Assembly: GCF_003999375.1 (NCBI RefSeq)
Contig: NZ_RJLC01000014.1
Coordinates: 203,193-267,192, forward strand
Reading direction: 5' to 3'
Source of the DNA: Pseudidiomarina mangrovi
Lineage (GTDB): Bacteria > Pseudomonadota > Gammaproteobacteria > Enterobacterales > Alteromonadaceae
DNA: 64,000 nt
The notes below the pieces were generated by a model. The model saw only the letters and a list, made by a program, of their open reading frames with translations. It made no database searches and was not told where the DNA came from. The position numbers and the translations under genes are program-made. Position 1 is the first letter of the stretch; every line of letters starts with the position of its first letter. Of the stretch, positions 7,496 through 18,024 are shown in pieces.

Positions 7496-10318
7496 TTAAT
7501 GGGCTTCATCCCAGTTGTTACCATGCCCTGCTTCAGCGATCAATGGCACATCGAGCTTACAAGTGTGCTCCATGACCGCAACCAGTTGCGGTATTAGTGC
7601 CGCCACACGCTGCTGCTTCACCTCGAACACTAATTCATCGTGTACCTGCATGATCATGTACACCTCACCGGGTTCGGTTTGTTGGTGAATAAATGCTGCT
7701 ACATCAATCATCGCCTTCTTAATAATATCCGCCGCAGTACCTTGCATTGGTGCGTTGATCGCTGCACGCTCGGCGGCTTTTACCCGGCCTTGGTTACTGG
7801 CACGAATTTCAGGCAGCTGCAGACGACGCCCAAATAAGGTTTCTACGTAGCCATGCTGCTTGGCCTTTTTACGGGTTTCTTCCATATAACGCAGCACTCC
7901 AGGGAAGCGCTCGAAATATTTATCCATGTACAATTGCGCTTCGTGACGCGGTATATCGAGTTGCTGGGCCAGGCCAAATGCTGACATGCCGTAAATCAGG
8001 CCAAAGTTTACCGCTTTGGCACGCCGCCGCTGTTCGCTGGTAACCTGCTCTAAAGCCGTACCAAACACCTCTGCTGCAGTTGCCGCGTGAATATCACGTC
8101 CTTTTGAAAAAGCTTCGAGCAGCTGCTTATCCTGCGATAAATGCGCCATGATCCGCAGCTCAATTTGACTGTAGTCAATCGCCACAATCTGATAGCCATC
8201 GGGCGCAGTAAAGGCCTTACGCACGCGGCGCCCTGCTTCGGTGCGAATCGGGATATTCTGCAAGTTCGGATCACTAGACGACAAGCGCCCGGTGGCAGTA
8301 ACCGCCTGATGATAGGAGGTATGAATACGATTGGTGCGCGGGTTAACCATTTTCGGCAACTTATCGGTGTAAGTTGACTTCAGTTTGCTCAACCCCCGAT
8401 GGCGCATGATCACGTCTGGCAACGGATAATTGAGCGCCAGCTCTTGCAATACATCTTCGGCGGTAGACGGCTGCCCAGTTGGGGTCTTCTTCAACGGCGG
8501 AATACCCAATTTATCAAAAAGAATCTGTTGCAGCTGTTTGGGTGAGCTCAAATTAAAGCTTTCACCGGCAATTTCGTAGGCTTGTTGCTCTAATTGCTGC
8601 AACTCTTTGGCCAGCTCATGACTCTGCCGCGCCAGCAAGGGTGCATCAATTTGTACCCCGCGCTGCTCAATATCCACCAGCACCGGTACCAGCGGCAACT
8701 CAATATCACTCAGTACCGACAGCAGCTCGTGATGCGGCGATAATTGTTGGCGCAGCTGCTGGTGCAAACGTAACGTCACATCGGCATCTTCAGCGGCATA
8801 AGGGCCGGCTTGCTCCAGCGCAATTTGATTAAAGGTAAGCTGTTTGGCGCCTTTACCGGCGATATCCTCAAAACTAATGGGGTTATGGCCTAAATAATGG
8901 CGGCTCAGCGAATCCATATCATGGCGTGTAGCGACACTATCGAGTACATAAGACGCCAGCATGGTGTCATCGGCAATTCCCTGCAGGCGAATATCGTAGC
9001 GGCGTAAAATGTGGCTATCGTACTTGAGGTTTTGCCCAATTTTGGCCGGTACCGTAGCTTCCAGCAATGGCTTGAGCTGTTCTAGCACCCACTGCCGCGA
9101 CAATTGGTCGGGTGCGCCCGGGTAATCATGCGCCACCGGCACATAAGCTGCTTGGCCCGCTTCAATAGCAAAACTTACCCCAACCAGTTCGGCTTCCATG
9201 TAATTCAGACTGGTGGTTTCGGTATCAAAAGCGAATGCCGGTGCCTGCTGCAACTGTTGCAACCAGCTGTTGAAGTCCTGCTGGTTGGTCACCAGCTGAT
9301 AATCCTGTGCCGATACCTTAGCCGGCGGGGCAGTGTCGCTGAGGCTGCTGTCACTTGGTTTGGCCTCAATCGAGGAGTTCATAGCAGCTGCGGTGGCTTT
9401 ACCGGCATGACCCACATAAGCTGAAACGGCGCCATGCGCTTTGATCTCAGCTAACCAGCGGCGAAACTCACACTGCTGATACAACGCCAATAAGGCCTCG
9501 TTATCGGGTTCGGTAATGGTCAGATCATCAGGGTGGAAATCCAGTGGCACGTCCAGCTTAATAGTGGCTAACTCACGTGATAGTAATAGAATATCTTGGT
9601 GCTCAATGAGTTTGTCCGGCATGGTCTTGGCACCGCGAAACTCAAGCGCCGCTACCTGCTGCGGGTCGGCGTACATAGCATCAATACTGTTCATTCCCTG
9701 TAGCATTGCCAATGCGGTCTTTTCGCCCACTTTCGGCAACCCCGGAATGTTATCCGAGCTGTCCCCCATTAAGGCCAGAAAATCGATCATTTGCTCCGGG
9801 CGTACGCCATATTTCGCCAGCACACCGGCTTCATCCAGCAGGGTATCGGTCATGGTGTTAATTAACATCACATGATCATTGACCAATTGCGCCATATCTT
9901 TGTCACCGGTACTGATCAGGGTGAAGCGGCCGCTGTCGGCAGCCTGCTGCGCCAAGGTACCGATCACATCGTCAGCCTCTACCCCGTCAATACAGAGTAA
10001 CGGTAACCCGAGCGCTTGAACGATTTTATGTAACGGCTCTATTTGACTGCGCAAGTCATCGGGCATCGGCGGTCGATTGGCCTTATAGGCATCGTACATG
10101 TCATTGCGAAAAGTAGGCCCTTTGGCATCGAAAATCACCGCCATGTGAGTTGGCTGGTATTTAGTGATCAAGCTGCGCAGCATGTTCACCACACCATAAA
10201 TTGCACCTGTGGGCTGGCCAGCTGAGTTGGTGAGATGCGGCGGTGCGTAATACGCCCGAAATAGATACGACGAACCATCCACGAGAATAAAGGGATTGGT
10301 AGGTACTGTTGCAGTCAT
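7496..10318 (-). CDS. polA: DNA polymerase I
   Basis: 940 residues from the ATG at 10318 (MTATVPTNPFILVDGSSYLF), which lines up with E. coli PolA; the longer open frame adds 20 unlikely residues. Three domains: 5'-3' flap exonuclease (about 10-290, with IDGVEADDVIGT and TGDKDMAQL), 3'-5' proofreading exonuclease with intact acidic residues (FDTETTSL, GQNLKYDSHIL, YAAEDADVT), and family A polymerase (TGRLSSSDPNLQNIP, DYSQIELR, VHDELVFEV). It processes Okazaki fragments and fills repair gaps. It is monocistronic, with upstream DNA carrying two DnaA-box-like 9-mers (10415-10434). Confidence 0.98.
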   Translation of the reverse strand: MTATVPTNPFILVDGSSYLFRAYYAPPHLTNSAGQPTGAIYGVVNMLRSLITKYQPTHMAVIFDAKGPTFRNDMYDAYKANRPPMPDDLRSQIEPLHKIVQALGLPLLCIDGVEADDVIGTLAQQAADSGRFTLISTGDKDMAQLVNDHVMLINTMTDTLLDEAGVLAKYGVRPEQMIDFLALMGDSSDNIPGLPKVGEKTALAMLQGMNSIDAMYADPQQVAALEFRGAKTMPDKLIEHQDILLLSRELATIKLDVPLDFHPDDLTITEPDNEALLALYQQCEFRRWLAEIKAHGAVSAYVGHAGKATAAAMNSSIEAKPSDSSLSDTAPPAKVSAQDYQLVTNQQDFNSWLQQLQQAPAFAFDTETTSLNYMEAELVGVSFAIEAGQAAYVPVAHDYPGAPDQLSRQWVLEQLKPLLEATVPAKIGQNLKYDSHILRRYDIRLQGIADDTMLASYVLDSVATRHDMDSLSRHYLGHNPISFEDIAGKGAKQLTFNQIALEQAGPYAAEDADVTLRLHQQLRQQLSPHHELLSVLSDIELPLVPVLVDIEQRGVQIDAPLLARQSHELAKELQQLEQQAYEIAGESFNLSSPKQLQQILFDKLGIPPLKKTPTGQPSTAEDVLQELALNYPLPDVIMRHRGLSKLKSTYTDKLPKMVNPRTNRIHTSYHQAVTATGRLSSSDPNLQNIPIRTEAGRRVRKAFTAPDGYQIVAIDYSQIELRIMAHLSQDKQLLEAFSKGRDIHAATAAEVFGTALEQVTSEQRRRAKAVNFGLIYGMSAFGLAQQLDIPRHEAQLYMDKYFERFPGVLRYMEETRKKAKQHGYVETLFGRRLQLPEIRASNQGRVKAAERAAINAPMQGTAADIIKKAMIDVAAFIHQQTEPGEVYMIMQVHDELVFEVKQQRVAALIPQLVAVMEHTCKLDVPLIAEAGHGNNWDEAH

Positions 10319-10803
10319 AATTACTCTACTTGCGAAAGGGACACATGGCGCTAAGAATGCCACAGCACTGCGCTGCAAGCCAGCGTACCAGGGACATTAC
10401 TAACGGGACAAAAATGTGGATATGCTGTGGACAAGTCTGTTGACAAGATCTTTTGCACCAGTGAAAGAAGCCAAAGCTCTCTGGTGTTTTCAATAAAAAA
10501 CTGCTTATAATACAAGGAATTGCGTAACTTGAAATTCCTGACAGCTTATTTTTTTGTTGTTGTGTCAGTTGTGGAAACTGAAAACTGGGGTAAACCCGAC
10601 GTTCGTTAAAGAACGTGTTAAGACTACCATAATGTCGGCCGAAAGCTAGTACCGATTTAGGTTTTTTTAGATCAATTTTTGCGCAACGCTTACATTCTTT
10701 AGATGCAAATGTAATCAATAAATAATTTTTATTAAGCTATACTAATGATCATATTTTACTGGCGCTTTTAAGGTTTTTTACCTACGCTCAGAGCAGGGTT
10801 ACT
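10319..10803. other. Intergenic region between polA and the small gene at 10804
   Basis: 485 bases with divergent promoters expected for polA (minus) and the downstream small gene (plus). A minus-strand open frame at 10326-10718 lacks recognisable protein character and is not called. Two 9-mers resembling DnaA boxes, TGTGGATAT (10415-10423) and TGTGGACAA (10426-10434), each one base off consensus, sit 2 bases apart about 100 bases upstream of the polA start. A TATACT at 10738-10743 could be the -10 of the plus-strand gene, with a poor -35. No terminator or repeat was seen. Confidence 0.5.
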
Positions 10804-11082
10804 ATGGATGTACAGCCGATGAAGCTTACCAAAGAAGAGTTACAACAACTCGAGGATTTCGAGCGCCGCCGTATTGCGTTAAATCAATCCGAGTGGTGGG
10901 AACGTTTGTCGATGGATCAAAAGTTTGGCGTGTATCAGCTGCAAAAATTCGGCTACGACCTGGCTTTTATCCGCAATCACCCTAAAGGTGCTATCGCGGT
11001 AGTTCGCCGTGGCGTTGAATTCGCTACGGTCAATAGCGAAGGTGATGTCGATTTAAACCCCGATATTGTCATTCGCGATTAA
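10804..11082 (+). CDS. Small uncharacterised protein, 92 residues
   Basis: No function recognised. It starts MDVQPMKLTKEELQQLEDF; the second Met at 10819 is an alternative start. The sequence is soluble and charged, with a helical first half (KEELQQLEDFERRRIALNQ) and a predicted beta-rich end (IAVVRRGVEFATVNSEGDVDL). There is no signal peptide, cysteine or metal motif. It has normal codon use and a plausible Shine-Dalgarno sequence (GAGCAGGG), so it is probably real. It converges on aroE with a gap of 7 bases and shares no operon with another gene. Confidence 0.7.
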   Translation: MDVQPMKLTKEELQQLEDFERRRIALNQSEWWERLSMDQKFGVYQLQKFGYDLAFIRNHPKGAIAVVRRGVEFATVNSEGDVDLNPDIVIRD

Positions 11083-11089
11083 TCGCCTG

Positions 11090-11926
11090 TCAGCGCTTAA
11101 GACTCGCTCGTAACTGCTGTAATACAGAGTCGGTGTTTGGCGTTAAGCCATCATGCCACAAGGCAAAACTCAGCGCCGCTTGCTCCACTAACATACCGAG
11201 ACCATCAACACTCCGCTGCGCCCCAGCAGCCGCTGCCTGTTGCAGCAACGGCGTCGGTTGGGCACCATAATTCATATCGTAGACCAATGCTGTGGCGGCC
11301 AAGCACTCTGCCGCTATCGCCAGGTTCTGACCGCTCCAAGCCGCACTGGTGGCGTTGATGATTAACGCTTGCTGACACTGCTGCGGTGTCATGTCGGATA
11401 ATGCCAACGCGGTCAGTTGCCGCGGGTAACTCGGAGTAAATTGTGCGACTAGCTGCTGCGCGCTAGCGAGCGTCCGATTGGCAATTACAATACTGCTGAC
11501 TCCTGCCTGTAATAGTGGTGCGATCACTCCACGTGCGGCACCACCAGCACCTAACAACACCACCCGCGCAGCACTTAAATCGCCGTACTGACGATGTAAA
11601 TCGGCCACCAGCCCTATGCCATCGGTGTTATCCCCAAACAGCTGACCGTGTTCGCGCAGTTGCAGGGTATTGACCGCTGCCGCAGCTTCAGCTCGGGCAG
11701 ATAACTGGCTACATAGCGCCAGCGCCGCTTGCTTAAATGGCACGGTAACATTAGCACCAGTACCACCGTAACGAAAAAATTCGCTCACGGTGCGGGCAAA
11801 TTTAGCCGGCGACGATAAACTGCGGGTATAACGCAATTCGCGACCAAATTGTTGGGCAAACAAGTGGTGAATCTGCGGTGAAAGGCTATGTGCCACCGGA
11901 TTCCCAATTACCGTAAACAGTGTCAT
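11090..11926 (-). CDS. aroE: Shikimate dehydrogenase (NADP+)
   Basis: Reduces 3-dehydroshikimate to shikimate in aromatic amino acid synthesis. The ATG at 11926 (MTLFTVIGNPVAHSLSPQIHH) is preferred to an upstream TTG. About 278 residues. The shikimate-binding SLSP, catalytic lysine in VTVPFKQ, aspartate in NTDGIG, glycine-rich LGAGGAARG and NADP-specific ANRT are all present. It is the last gene of the minus-strand run that begins with the LysM protein; hemF ends 34 bases upstream. Confidence 0.95.
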   Translation of the reverse strand: MTLFTVIGNPVAHSLSPQIHHLFAQQFGRELRYTRSLSSPAKFARTVSEFFRYGGTGANVTVPFKQAALALCSQLSARAEAAAAVNTLQLREHGQLFGDNTDGIGLVADLHRQYGDLSAARVVLLGAGGAARGVIAPLLQAGVSSIVIANRTLASAQQLVAQFTPSYPRQLTALALSDMTPQQCQQALIINATSAAWSGQNLAIAAECLAATALVYDMNYGAQPTPLLQQAAAAGAQRSVDGLGMLVEQAALSFALWHDGLTPNTDSVLQQLRASLKR

Positions 11927-11959
11927 GTTTGAGTTTCTCAAAAAAATCCAAGTGTCCCG

Positions 11960-12877
11960 CTACGGCAGCGTCAGCCAGTCGCGCGGGCGCAAGTAGTTGT
12001 CATACAGATCGGCCTCAGCGCTCCCTGCCTGCGGCTGATAGCCATATTCCCAGCGCGCCAGCGGTGGCATCGACATCAAAATAGATTCGGTACGCCCGCC
12101 GGTTTGTAAGCCAAACAACGTGCCACGGTCCCAGACCAAATTAAACTCCACATAACGACCGCGCCGATACAATTGGAACTGCCGCTCACGCTCGCCGTAG
12201 GGAGTATTTTTGCGGCGCTCAATGATCGGTAAATACGCCTCTAAATAGGCATCGCCGACGGCGCGCATAATGGCAAAGCATTGCTCAAAGCCACGCTCGT
12301 TCAAGTCATCAAAAAATAGCCCACCGACACCGCGCGTCTCGTTGCGGTGTTTGAGCCAAAAATACTCATCGCACCATTTTTTATAAGCCGGGTAAAGTTC
12401 GCGACCAAATGGATCCAGCGCTGCTTTAGCCACTTGGTGCCAATGCTTCACATCATCCATAAAGGGATAAAATGGGGTTAAATCAAAGCCACCACCGAAC
12501 CACCAGACCGGCTCAGCATCAGCCTTTTCGGCGATAAAAAAACGCACATTGGCATGACTGGTCGGGATATACGGATTGTGCGGATGTTGCACCAAACTCA
12601 CGCCGCAAGCATTGAAACTGCGCCCTGCCAGCTCCGGCCGATGGGCGGTGGCAGAGGCCGGCATATGTTCGCCGAATACATGGGAATAGCCCACCCCACC
12701 TTGTTCTAGTACCGCACCATCACGCAGTACCCGCGAGCGGCCACCGCCCCCACCGGGGCGCTGCCAGCTTTCCTCAGCAAAGTGTGCGCTGCCATCGGCT
12801 TGCTCAAGGCCTGCACAAATACGGTCTTGCAATGCAGTGAGGTAAGCATTTACTTGCTCTAGCATCTGGTGTTGCAT
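11960..12877 (-). CDS. hemF: Oxygen-dependent coproporphyrinogen III oxidase
   Basis: 305 residues, full length. It converts coproporphyrinogen III to protoporphyrinogen IX using O2 in haem synthesis. Signature stretches include [13 protein letters not shown] near the N-terminus, [17 protein letters not shown], and [15 protein letters not shown] with neighbouring catalytic and substrate-binding residues. It starts 2 bases after the tsaC stop, so the two are co-translated. The hemF-aroE order next to tsaC is the E. coli-like arrangement. Confidence 0.97.
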   Translation of the reverse strand: MQHQMLEQVNAYLTALQDRICAGLEQADGSAHFAEESWQRPGGGGGRSRVLRDGAVLEQGGVGYSHVFGEHMPASATAHRPELAGRSFNACGVSLVQHPHNPYIPTSHANVRFFIAEKADAEPVWWFGGGFDLTPFYPFMDDVKHWHQVAKAALDPFGRELYPAYKKWCDEYFWLKHRNETRGVGGLFFDDLNERGFEQCFAIMRAVGDAYLEAYLPIIERRKNTPYGERERQFQLYRRGRYVEFNLVWDRGTLFGLQTGGRTESILMSMPPLARWEYGYQPQAGSAEADLYDNYLRPRDWLTLP

Positions 12878-12879
12878 GA

Positions 12880-13437
12880 TTACTCTCGAATAATTCGTTG
12901 TGACATAGGGTCAATAATACGACTTGGGCGCTCGGCGCCACCGGTTGGCTGTTGCATGATCCACCCCAGCTCGTCAGCAAATTGCTCGGCGACCGCGGCT
13001 GCATCGCGCAATGCCGGCTCACCACTGCGGTTGGCACTGGTTGAGACAATTGCGCTACCGAGTGCTTTGCAGAGCTGTCGCGCGGGTTCAAACGCGGTGA
13101 TACGCACCGCTATTTGGTCATGAGCGCCGCGCAGCGCTTCCGGCACACTAGCCGCAGCGGGTAATAGTTGGGTGACAAAACCGGGCCACTGCGAAAAAAT
13201 AGCAAAGCGCAACTGCTGTGGAATAGCGCGGTCATCCACGAACGGGAGTAACTGGCTGTAGTCTGCCGCTAATAAAATCAGCCCTTTATCTTGTGGCCGC
13301 TGCTTAATCGCCAACAATTTTTGTAAGGCGTCTAGATTACGAGGGTCGCAGCCAAAACCGAACACCGCCTCGGTGGGATAGGCTAAAAGTTGACCTTGCC
13401 GAAAGGCCTCGCGTGCTGCTTGAAAATCGTCTGTCAT
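12880..13437 (-). CDS. tsaC: L-threonylcarbamoyladenylate synthase (YrdC/Sua5 family)
   Basis: 185 residues from the ATG at 13437; the GTG immediately before it is also possible. A single YrdC domain with [13 protein letters not shown], the KQRP-containing loop, and [10 protein letters not shown] near the C-terminus. It makes threonylcarbamoyl-AMP from threonine, bicarbonate and ATP for the t6A37 modification of ANN-decoding tRNAs. It lies between yrdD and hemF, as in E. coli. Confidence 0.94.
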   Translation of the reverse strand: MTDDFQAAREAFRQGQLLAYPTEAVFGFGCDPRNLDALQKLLAIKQRPQDKGLILLAADYSQLLPFVDDRAIPQQLRFAIFSQWPGFVTQLLPAAASVPEALRGAHDQIAVRITAFEPARQLCKALGSAIVSTSANRSGEPALRDAAAVAEQFADELGWIMQQPTGGAERPSRIIDPMSQRIIRE

Positions 13438-13449
13438 CACTGGCGTTCA

Positions 13450-13848
13450 CTAACTCACGGTTGATTTGTAGTCACATTCGGGTTGCGCGCAAATGAGCCG
13501 CTCACCGTTGCTGGAACGCTTCTTCAACAACAGGGCAAAACCACATTTGGGGCACGCTTCCGCCACTGGCGGCAGATTAACCGAAAAACGGCAATGAGGG
13601 TATTGGTCGCAGGCATAAAATGAGTTACCAAAGCGACTGGTCTTTTGCACTAATTTGCCGTGTTGGCAGGTGGGACAAGACACGTCAGTGCCGGGGTCAA
13701 AATCGGCAGCGGTCATATAATCACAGTCAGGATAACCACTACAGCCGACAAACAGGCCGTAGCGGCCCTTTTTCAATTGCAGTTCTCGCTGACACCGGGG
13801 GCATGGCACGCCCAGTGGCTGTGGCTCCAGAAACGTATCGTTGCTCAT
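13450..13848 (-). CDS. yrdD: Topoisomerase-type zinc-ribbon protein YrdD
   Basis: 132 residues consisting of three C4 zinc ribbons of the topoisomerase I C-terminal type: CPRC with CSGYPDC, CPTC with CDQYPHC, and CPKC with CAQPEC. Such stand-alone ribbons bind single-stranded nucleic acid, but no precise role is established. Its ATG abuts the smg stop with no gap, and tsaC follows after 10 bases. Confidence 0.88.
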   Translation of the reverse strand: MSNDTFLEPQPLGVPCPRCQRELQLKKGRYGLFVGCSGYPDCDYMTAADFDPGTDVSCPTCQHGKLVQKTSRFGNSFYACDQYPHCRFSVNLPPVAEACPKCGFALLLKKRSSNGERLICAQPECDYKSTVS

Positions 13849-14322
13849 TTAATGCAACAGACCTTCCGCCTGTTCAAACAACAAGCCTTCCATTTGATCA
13901 TAAGCCGCTTCGTGGCCTGGCACATTGAATAGCACCATCAATACCACCCACTTCAGATCATCCAGAGAGAATTGCTGTGTGTCGAGTTCCATGACCCGGT
14001 CAACCACCATTTCACGGGTCGAGAAATCGAGCACCCCGAGATTCTCGAGATACATTAAAAAGCCCCGACTATCGACGTCTAAACGCGCCGTTTCTTCGGC
14101 TGTGTAAACACGCGTAGCGCTGTTTGGAGAACGATTTAAGTAGGGTTTGGTTTGGCACTCTTGTAATTCTGTTAGCCGCTCCAACCACACCAAAGCTTTA
14201 TGAATTTCTTGACGGTGAAAACCTGCCCGCGTCAATTCATCCGTAAGCTCGTCATGGTCTACCACTACTTCCATTTCAGAATGGATATAGTTCTCAAACA
14301 GGTACATGAGGATATCAAACAT
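13849..14322 (-). CDS. smg: Smg family protein (DUF494)
   Basis: 157 residues, all-helical and acidic, beginning [16 protein letters not shown], the family hallmark. Smg is conserved next to dprA and def in gammaproteobacteria but has no assigned biochemical function. It starts 2 bases after the dprA stop. No metal or catalytic motifs are apparent. Confidence 0.9.
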   Translation of the reverse strand: MFDILMYLFENYIHSEMEVVVDHDELTDELTRAGFHRQEIHKALVWLERLTELQECQTKPYLNRSPNSATRVYTAEETARLDVDSRGFLMYLENLGVLDFSTREMVVDRVMELDTQQFSLDDLKWVVLMVLFNVPGHEAAYDQMEGLLFEQAEGLLH

Positions 14323-14324
14323 CG

Positions 14325-15359
14325 TTAGCGCCTCCCCATTTTTATGTAACCACCGGCAACTGAGGTAACTACCCCCGCCAGTTCCAACAATACCAACTGC
14401 TCAGTAACAATAGCGACCGGTAGTCCGCTACGTGCCACGATAGTATCTAATGCGGTGACCTCAGTTCCCACATTAGCCAACAATGCGGGGTTTGCCAAGC
14501 ATTCTGCAGATTTATTTTGTGACGTTTCGGTGACGTCAGGCGGGGTAATCCGCAAACCGAGATCAGCGATGATATCGCCAACCTGTGTTACCAGCTGAGC
14601 GCCTTGCTGTAAAAGCTGTAAGCAGCCCGCCATACCGACATCCCAAATTGACCCAGGTAAGGCCCACAAGCGCTTGTTTTGCTCCAGTGCCAAGCGTGCG
14701 GTATTGAGTGTGCCGCTTTGCCGTTTGGCTTCAATGACAAGTACTCCCTCGCTGAGTCCACTTAGGATACGGTTACGGCGGGGAAAATGATCGGCCCTGG
14801 CACGTGTTCCCGGAGTGAACTCGGTGACCAGCGCGCCAGCTTGGGCAATTTGCTGCTGTAGTTGGCGGTTCCGCGGCGGGTAGTAGCAATCAGCACCAGT
14901 ACCGAGTACTGCCAATGTGCGGCCATGCTGAAGCGCACTGCGATGAGCCGCGGCATCTATACCAGTGGCTAAGCCACTACTCACGACAATGCCTGCACTG
15001 GCAAGTGTGGCGGCAAAATGGGCTGCACTGTGCTGACCCACTGGGCTGGCATTACGACTACCGACTAAAGCGACCTGTGGCTGAGTGAGCAAACTACGGT
15101 CACCGCGCACAAACAACATGGGTGGCGGTGCGGCAATATGGCGCAACGCTTCAGGGTAATCGGGATGATACCAATGCACTAAATGCTGCTGCGGCTGCTC
15201 AAGCCAAGCCAGGCAGCGGTTCAGCTCACGTTGGTCAATATCGACTGCGGGTAATTGCTGCTGAGCCTGGGCCAAGCTACTACAGCGCATGGCGTGATGA
15301 CGATTGCGGGCGGGACTGCGCTGCAATTGCAGCAGCGCGGTAAGAGTATCAGCATCCAT
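14325..15359 (-). CDS. dprA: DNA-processing protein DprA (Smf)
   Basis: 344 residues. N-terminal helical region, then the Rossmann-like DprA fold with [38 protein letters not shown] and [13 protein letters not shown], and a C-terminal winged-helix-like tail (about 285-344). It loads RecA onto incoming single-stranded DNA in natural transformation and protects it. It is part of the minus-strand run; the LysM gene ends 21 bases upstream. Presence of dprA alone does not show that the strain is transformable. Confidence 0.94.
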   Translation of the reverse strand: MDADTLTALLQLQRSPARNRHHAMRCSSLAQAQQQLPAVDIDQRELNRCLAWLEQPQQHLVHWYHPDYPEALRHIAAPPPMLFVRGDRSLLTQPQVALVGSRNASPVGQHSAAHFAATLASAGIVVSSGLATGIDAAAHRSALQHGRTLAVLGTGADCYYPPRNRQLQQQIAQAGALVTEFTPGTRARADHFPRRNRILSGLSEGVLVIEAKRQSGTLNTARLALEQNKRLWALPGSIWDVGMAGCLQLLQQGAQLVTQVGDIIADLGLRITPPDVTETSQNKSAECLANPALLANVGTEVTALDTIVARSGLPVAIVTEQLVLLELAGVVTSVAGGYIKMGRR

Positions 15360-15380
15360 GCTGAACCACCTTAGGCGCGT

Positions 15381-16457
15381 TTAGCGCGAATTATTGAGAT
15401 ATTTTGGTACGAAATAATCACCTACTTGCAGCCATTCTTCAGCGTCGACCACCATGGCGTAACTGACATTGGCATCTACTTTCAACACCATTAGTTCGGC
15501 GGTGACCGCCGCAGGTAAGCGTGTGGTATCACGCCAAAAACGCGATAAATCATCGGCGGGGTCATAATAATTAACCGCTTTCGGCTGATCACCACCGGTA
15601 AATACTTCAACACCGGCACGCACAGCTTGGTACATTTGACCAATTTCGACGCCACTGCTACTGCCATAAGGTAACAATACGATATCGTACAAGCCTTGTT
15701 GCTTACGCTCATTAAGGGCGGCGGCAATATAGCCAGTCAGCGGCTGCCCTGAGGTGATTTCAATACGCTCAGGCAACACCGGATCATCGCCCTCCAGCAA
15801 TACATCACCAAGTTTTACTTCGCGTTGCAGATGGCTCAGCGTGCCTTCTACCAAGTCACCGAAATTCACCGATAAATCAGCTTTTGCCACATACCGCAAT
15901 AAGGTGTTGTCACCCACCTGCGCCACCGGCGTGTAGACCCGATAGCTACCAAAGGCTGGTTTGCCGCTGACATACACAGGCGCCATACCGTTCACGCGAG
16001 AGGCTTTACGGTTATCACCCATGACCTGCGGCAGATCTGTAAGTTGCTCACTGGCTATGACCCGATGATCAATCATAAAGGGTTGCAACCATTCGCCTGG
16101 GAACCATGGAATAGCATCGCCTTTCGCTGCCACTTGACCTTCAGGTAAGAGCACCTGTTGGCTCTTGCGGGTAAGCCGCGGTTTACCATCTACCCAAATC
16201 AGCGTAAGTCTGTCGCCCGGATAGATCAGATGCGGATTGGCAATATCCTCATTGATTTGCCACAATTCCGGCCATAACCACGGGTCGTTGAGAAATATTT
16301 CGGAAATCGCCCACAGCGTATCGCCTTTCTTGACCACATACTGTTGCGGGGCATCAGCGCGCAAACGCAGCACATCGCCTTCATTAGCCAGCGCCAGCGG
16401 TATACTGGTGGTGACTAGTGCGAATAACGCTAAACAAAGCAGTCGCCCGATTTTCAT
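15381..16457 (-). CDS. LysM-domain exported protein
   Basis: Starts at the ATG at 16457, with GGAG 8 bases upstream, giving 358 residues. The signal peptide MKIGRLLCLALFALVTTSIPLALA precedes a single LysM domain (about 38-90: VVKKGDTLWAISEIF, WPELWQINEDIANP, LIYPGDRLTLI) that binds glycan strands of peptidoglycan. The remaining 260 residues are beta-rich and of unknown role. This protein is conserved upstream of dprA in many gammaproteobacteria. It is divergent from def, with 81 bases between them, and heads the seven-gene run down to aroE. Confidence 0.85.
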   Translation of the reverse strand: MKIGRLLCLALFALVTTSIPLALANEGDVLRLRADAPQQYVVKKGDTLWAISEIFLNDPWLWPELWQINEDIANPHLIYPGDRLTLIWVDGKPRLTRKSQQVLLPEGQVAAKGDAIPWFPGEWLQPFMIDHRVIASEQLTDLPQVMGDNRKASRVNGMAPVYVSGKPAFGSYRVYTPVAQVGDNTLLRYVAKADLSVNFGDLVEGTLSHLQREVKLGDVLLEGDDPVLPERIEITSGQPLTGYIAAALNERKQQGLYDIVLLPYGSSSGVEIGQMYQAVRAGVEVFTGGDQPKAVNYYDPADDLSRFWRDTTRLPAAVTAELMVLKVDANVSYAMVVDAEEWLQVGDYFVPKYLNNSR

Positions 16458-16538
16458 GTTGAGCTCCATTGTAAAACCGTGTGTTCAGCCACAAATTACG
16501 TTAAAATTGGCCAAGATGAAACTAGTGAATGACAGCTT

Positions 16539-17045
16539 ATGAGTAAATTAACCATTTTAAAATACCCTGATCCGCGTTTGCGCACCGTGGCGAAACCCAT
16601 TGCGGAAGTCACCGACGCTGTGCGTAAGCAAATCGATGACATGTTCGAAACCATGTATGAGTCCAATGGGGTGGGGCTAGCGGCAACCCAGGTCGATTAT
16701 CACTGGCGCTTATTCGTTGCTGACTGCAGTAATGATCAGAACGAGCCCTTGGTATTTATTAACCCTGAGATTACTGAAAAAGACGGTTTATTCGGCAACG
16801 AAGAAGGCTGTCTGTCGTTTCCAGGGGTGTATACCAAAGTTGAACGCGCTGGCACGGTGACCGTATCGGCGTTAGATCGCAACGGCGAGCGCTTCTCCTT
16901 GACCGCCGATGGCTTACTGGCAATCTGCATTCAGCATGAGCTTGACCATTTAAATGGCGTGTTGTTTGTCGATTATCTGTCGCCGTTGAAACGTGACCGT
17001 ATTCGTAAAAAGTTAGAAAAAGACTACAAACTGGGAGTCAGTTAA
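16539..17045 (+). CDS. def: Peptide deformylase
   Basis: 168 residues with the three conserved motifs: [18 protein letters not shown] (metal-binding Cys) and QHELDHLNG (two metal-binding His and the catalytic Glu). It removes the formyl group from nascent proteins and works with fmt just downstream (4-base gap), the usual def-fmt-rsmB-trkA unit. Confidence 0.97.
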   Translation: MSKLTILKYPDPRLRTVAKPIAEVTDAVRKQIDDMFETMYESNGVGLAATQVDYHWRLFVADCSNDQNEPLVFINPEITEKDGLFGNEEGCLSFPGVYTKVERAGTVTVSALDRNGERFSLTADGLLAICIQHELDHLNGVLFVDYLSPLKRDRIRKKLEKDYKLGVS

Positions 17046-17049
17046 GCCC

Positions 17050-18024
17050 ATGCGGGTTATTTTTGCCGGCACCCCCGACTTCGCTGCGCGCCATCTGCAA
17101 GCCCTGATTGATAGCGCCGATTTCGATATTGTTGCGGTCTATACCCAACCCGACCGACCGGCTGGGCGCGGGCAAAAACTCCAGCCATCGGCGGTCAAAC
17201 AGCTGGCGCAACAGCATGGTTTAGCCATTGAACAGCCACCGAGCTTGAAGACTGCCAGCGCCCAGCAACAACTTGCACAATACCAAGCGGATGTAATGGT
17301 GGTGGTGGCTTATGGTCTGATGCTACCGCAAGCGGTGCTCGATATGCCGCGCTATGGCTGTATTAATGTGCACGGTTCGTTATTACCGCGCTGGCGCGGC
17401 GCAGCACCGATTCAACGAGCGTTGTGGGCCGGCGATAGCGACACCGGCGTGGCCATCATGACCATGGAATTGGGCCTCGATAGCGGGCCAGTGCTCGCCA
17501 CCGCGCGCTTAGCCATTAGTCCTGAGGATACCTCGGCAAGTCTCTACGATAAGCTCGCCGAACTGGGCCCACAGGCGTTACTGGATTGTTTGCGTCAACT
17601 ACCAAGCAAACTGAAGCAGGCGCAGCCACAAGACCCCAGTACCGTGACCTACGCGCACAAACTCAGCAAAGACGAAGCGCAACTCGACTGGCAACAACCT
17701 GCGACAGTACTTGAACGTTGGGTACGAGCGTTTAATCCTTGGCCAATTTGCTGGTTCATCGCCAACAACGGTGAGGTGGTCAAAGTGTGGCGGAGTAGCG
17801 CTGAAACCAGCACCAGCTCAGCATCACCTGGAACTATTCTAAGCGCCGATAAACACGGTATTGTGATACAAACCAGCGCTGGCGCCTTGCGCTTATTGGA
17901 ATTACAACCAGCCGGGAAAAAGCCATTGAGCGCGGCGGATTTTCTAAACGGCCGCAGCGATTGGCTCGGCGTCGGTAGCTGTTTAGCCGCAGTGGCTGCT
18001 GCAGGAGCAGCCCATGGCCGCTAG
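17050..18024 (+). CDS. fmt: Methionyl-tRNA formyltransferase
   Basis: 324 residues. The N-terminal formyl-transferase domain has [13 protein letters not shown], the folate/catalytic segment [17 protein letters not shown] and GLDSGPVL. The C-terminal OB-like tRNA-binding domain runs from about 205 to the end ([22 protein letters not shown]). It formylates initiator Met-tRNA using 10-formyl-THF. Its end overlaps rsmB by 11 bases, implying coupled translation. Confidence 0.97.
   Translation: MRVIFAGTPDFAARHLQALIDSADFDIVAVYTQPDRPAGRGQKLQPSAVKQLAQQHGLAIEQPPSLKTASAQQQLAQYQADVMVVVAYGLMLPQAVLDMPRYGCINVHGSLLPRWRGAAPIQRALWAGDSDTGVAIMTMELGLDSGPVLATARLAISPEDTSASLYDKLAELGPQALLDCLRQLPSKLKQAQPQDPSTVTYAHKLSKDEAQLDWQQPATVLERWVRAFNPWPICWFIANNGEVVKVWRSSAETSTSSASPGTILSADKHGIVIQTSAGALRLLELQPAGKKPLSAADFLNGRSDWLGVGSCLAAVAAAGAAHGR

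Noticed and set aside
10326..10718. 130-residue minus-strand open frame upstream of polA
   Set aside because: It overlaps the polA promoter region, its composition (many Cys, Phe, Lys runs) is unlike the neighbours, and no family or ribosome-binding site was seen.
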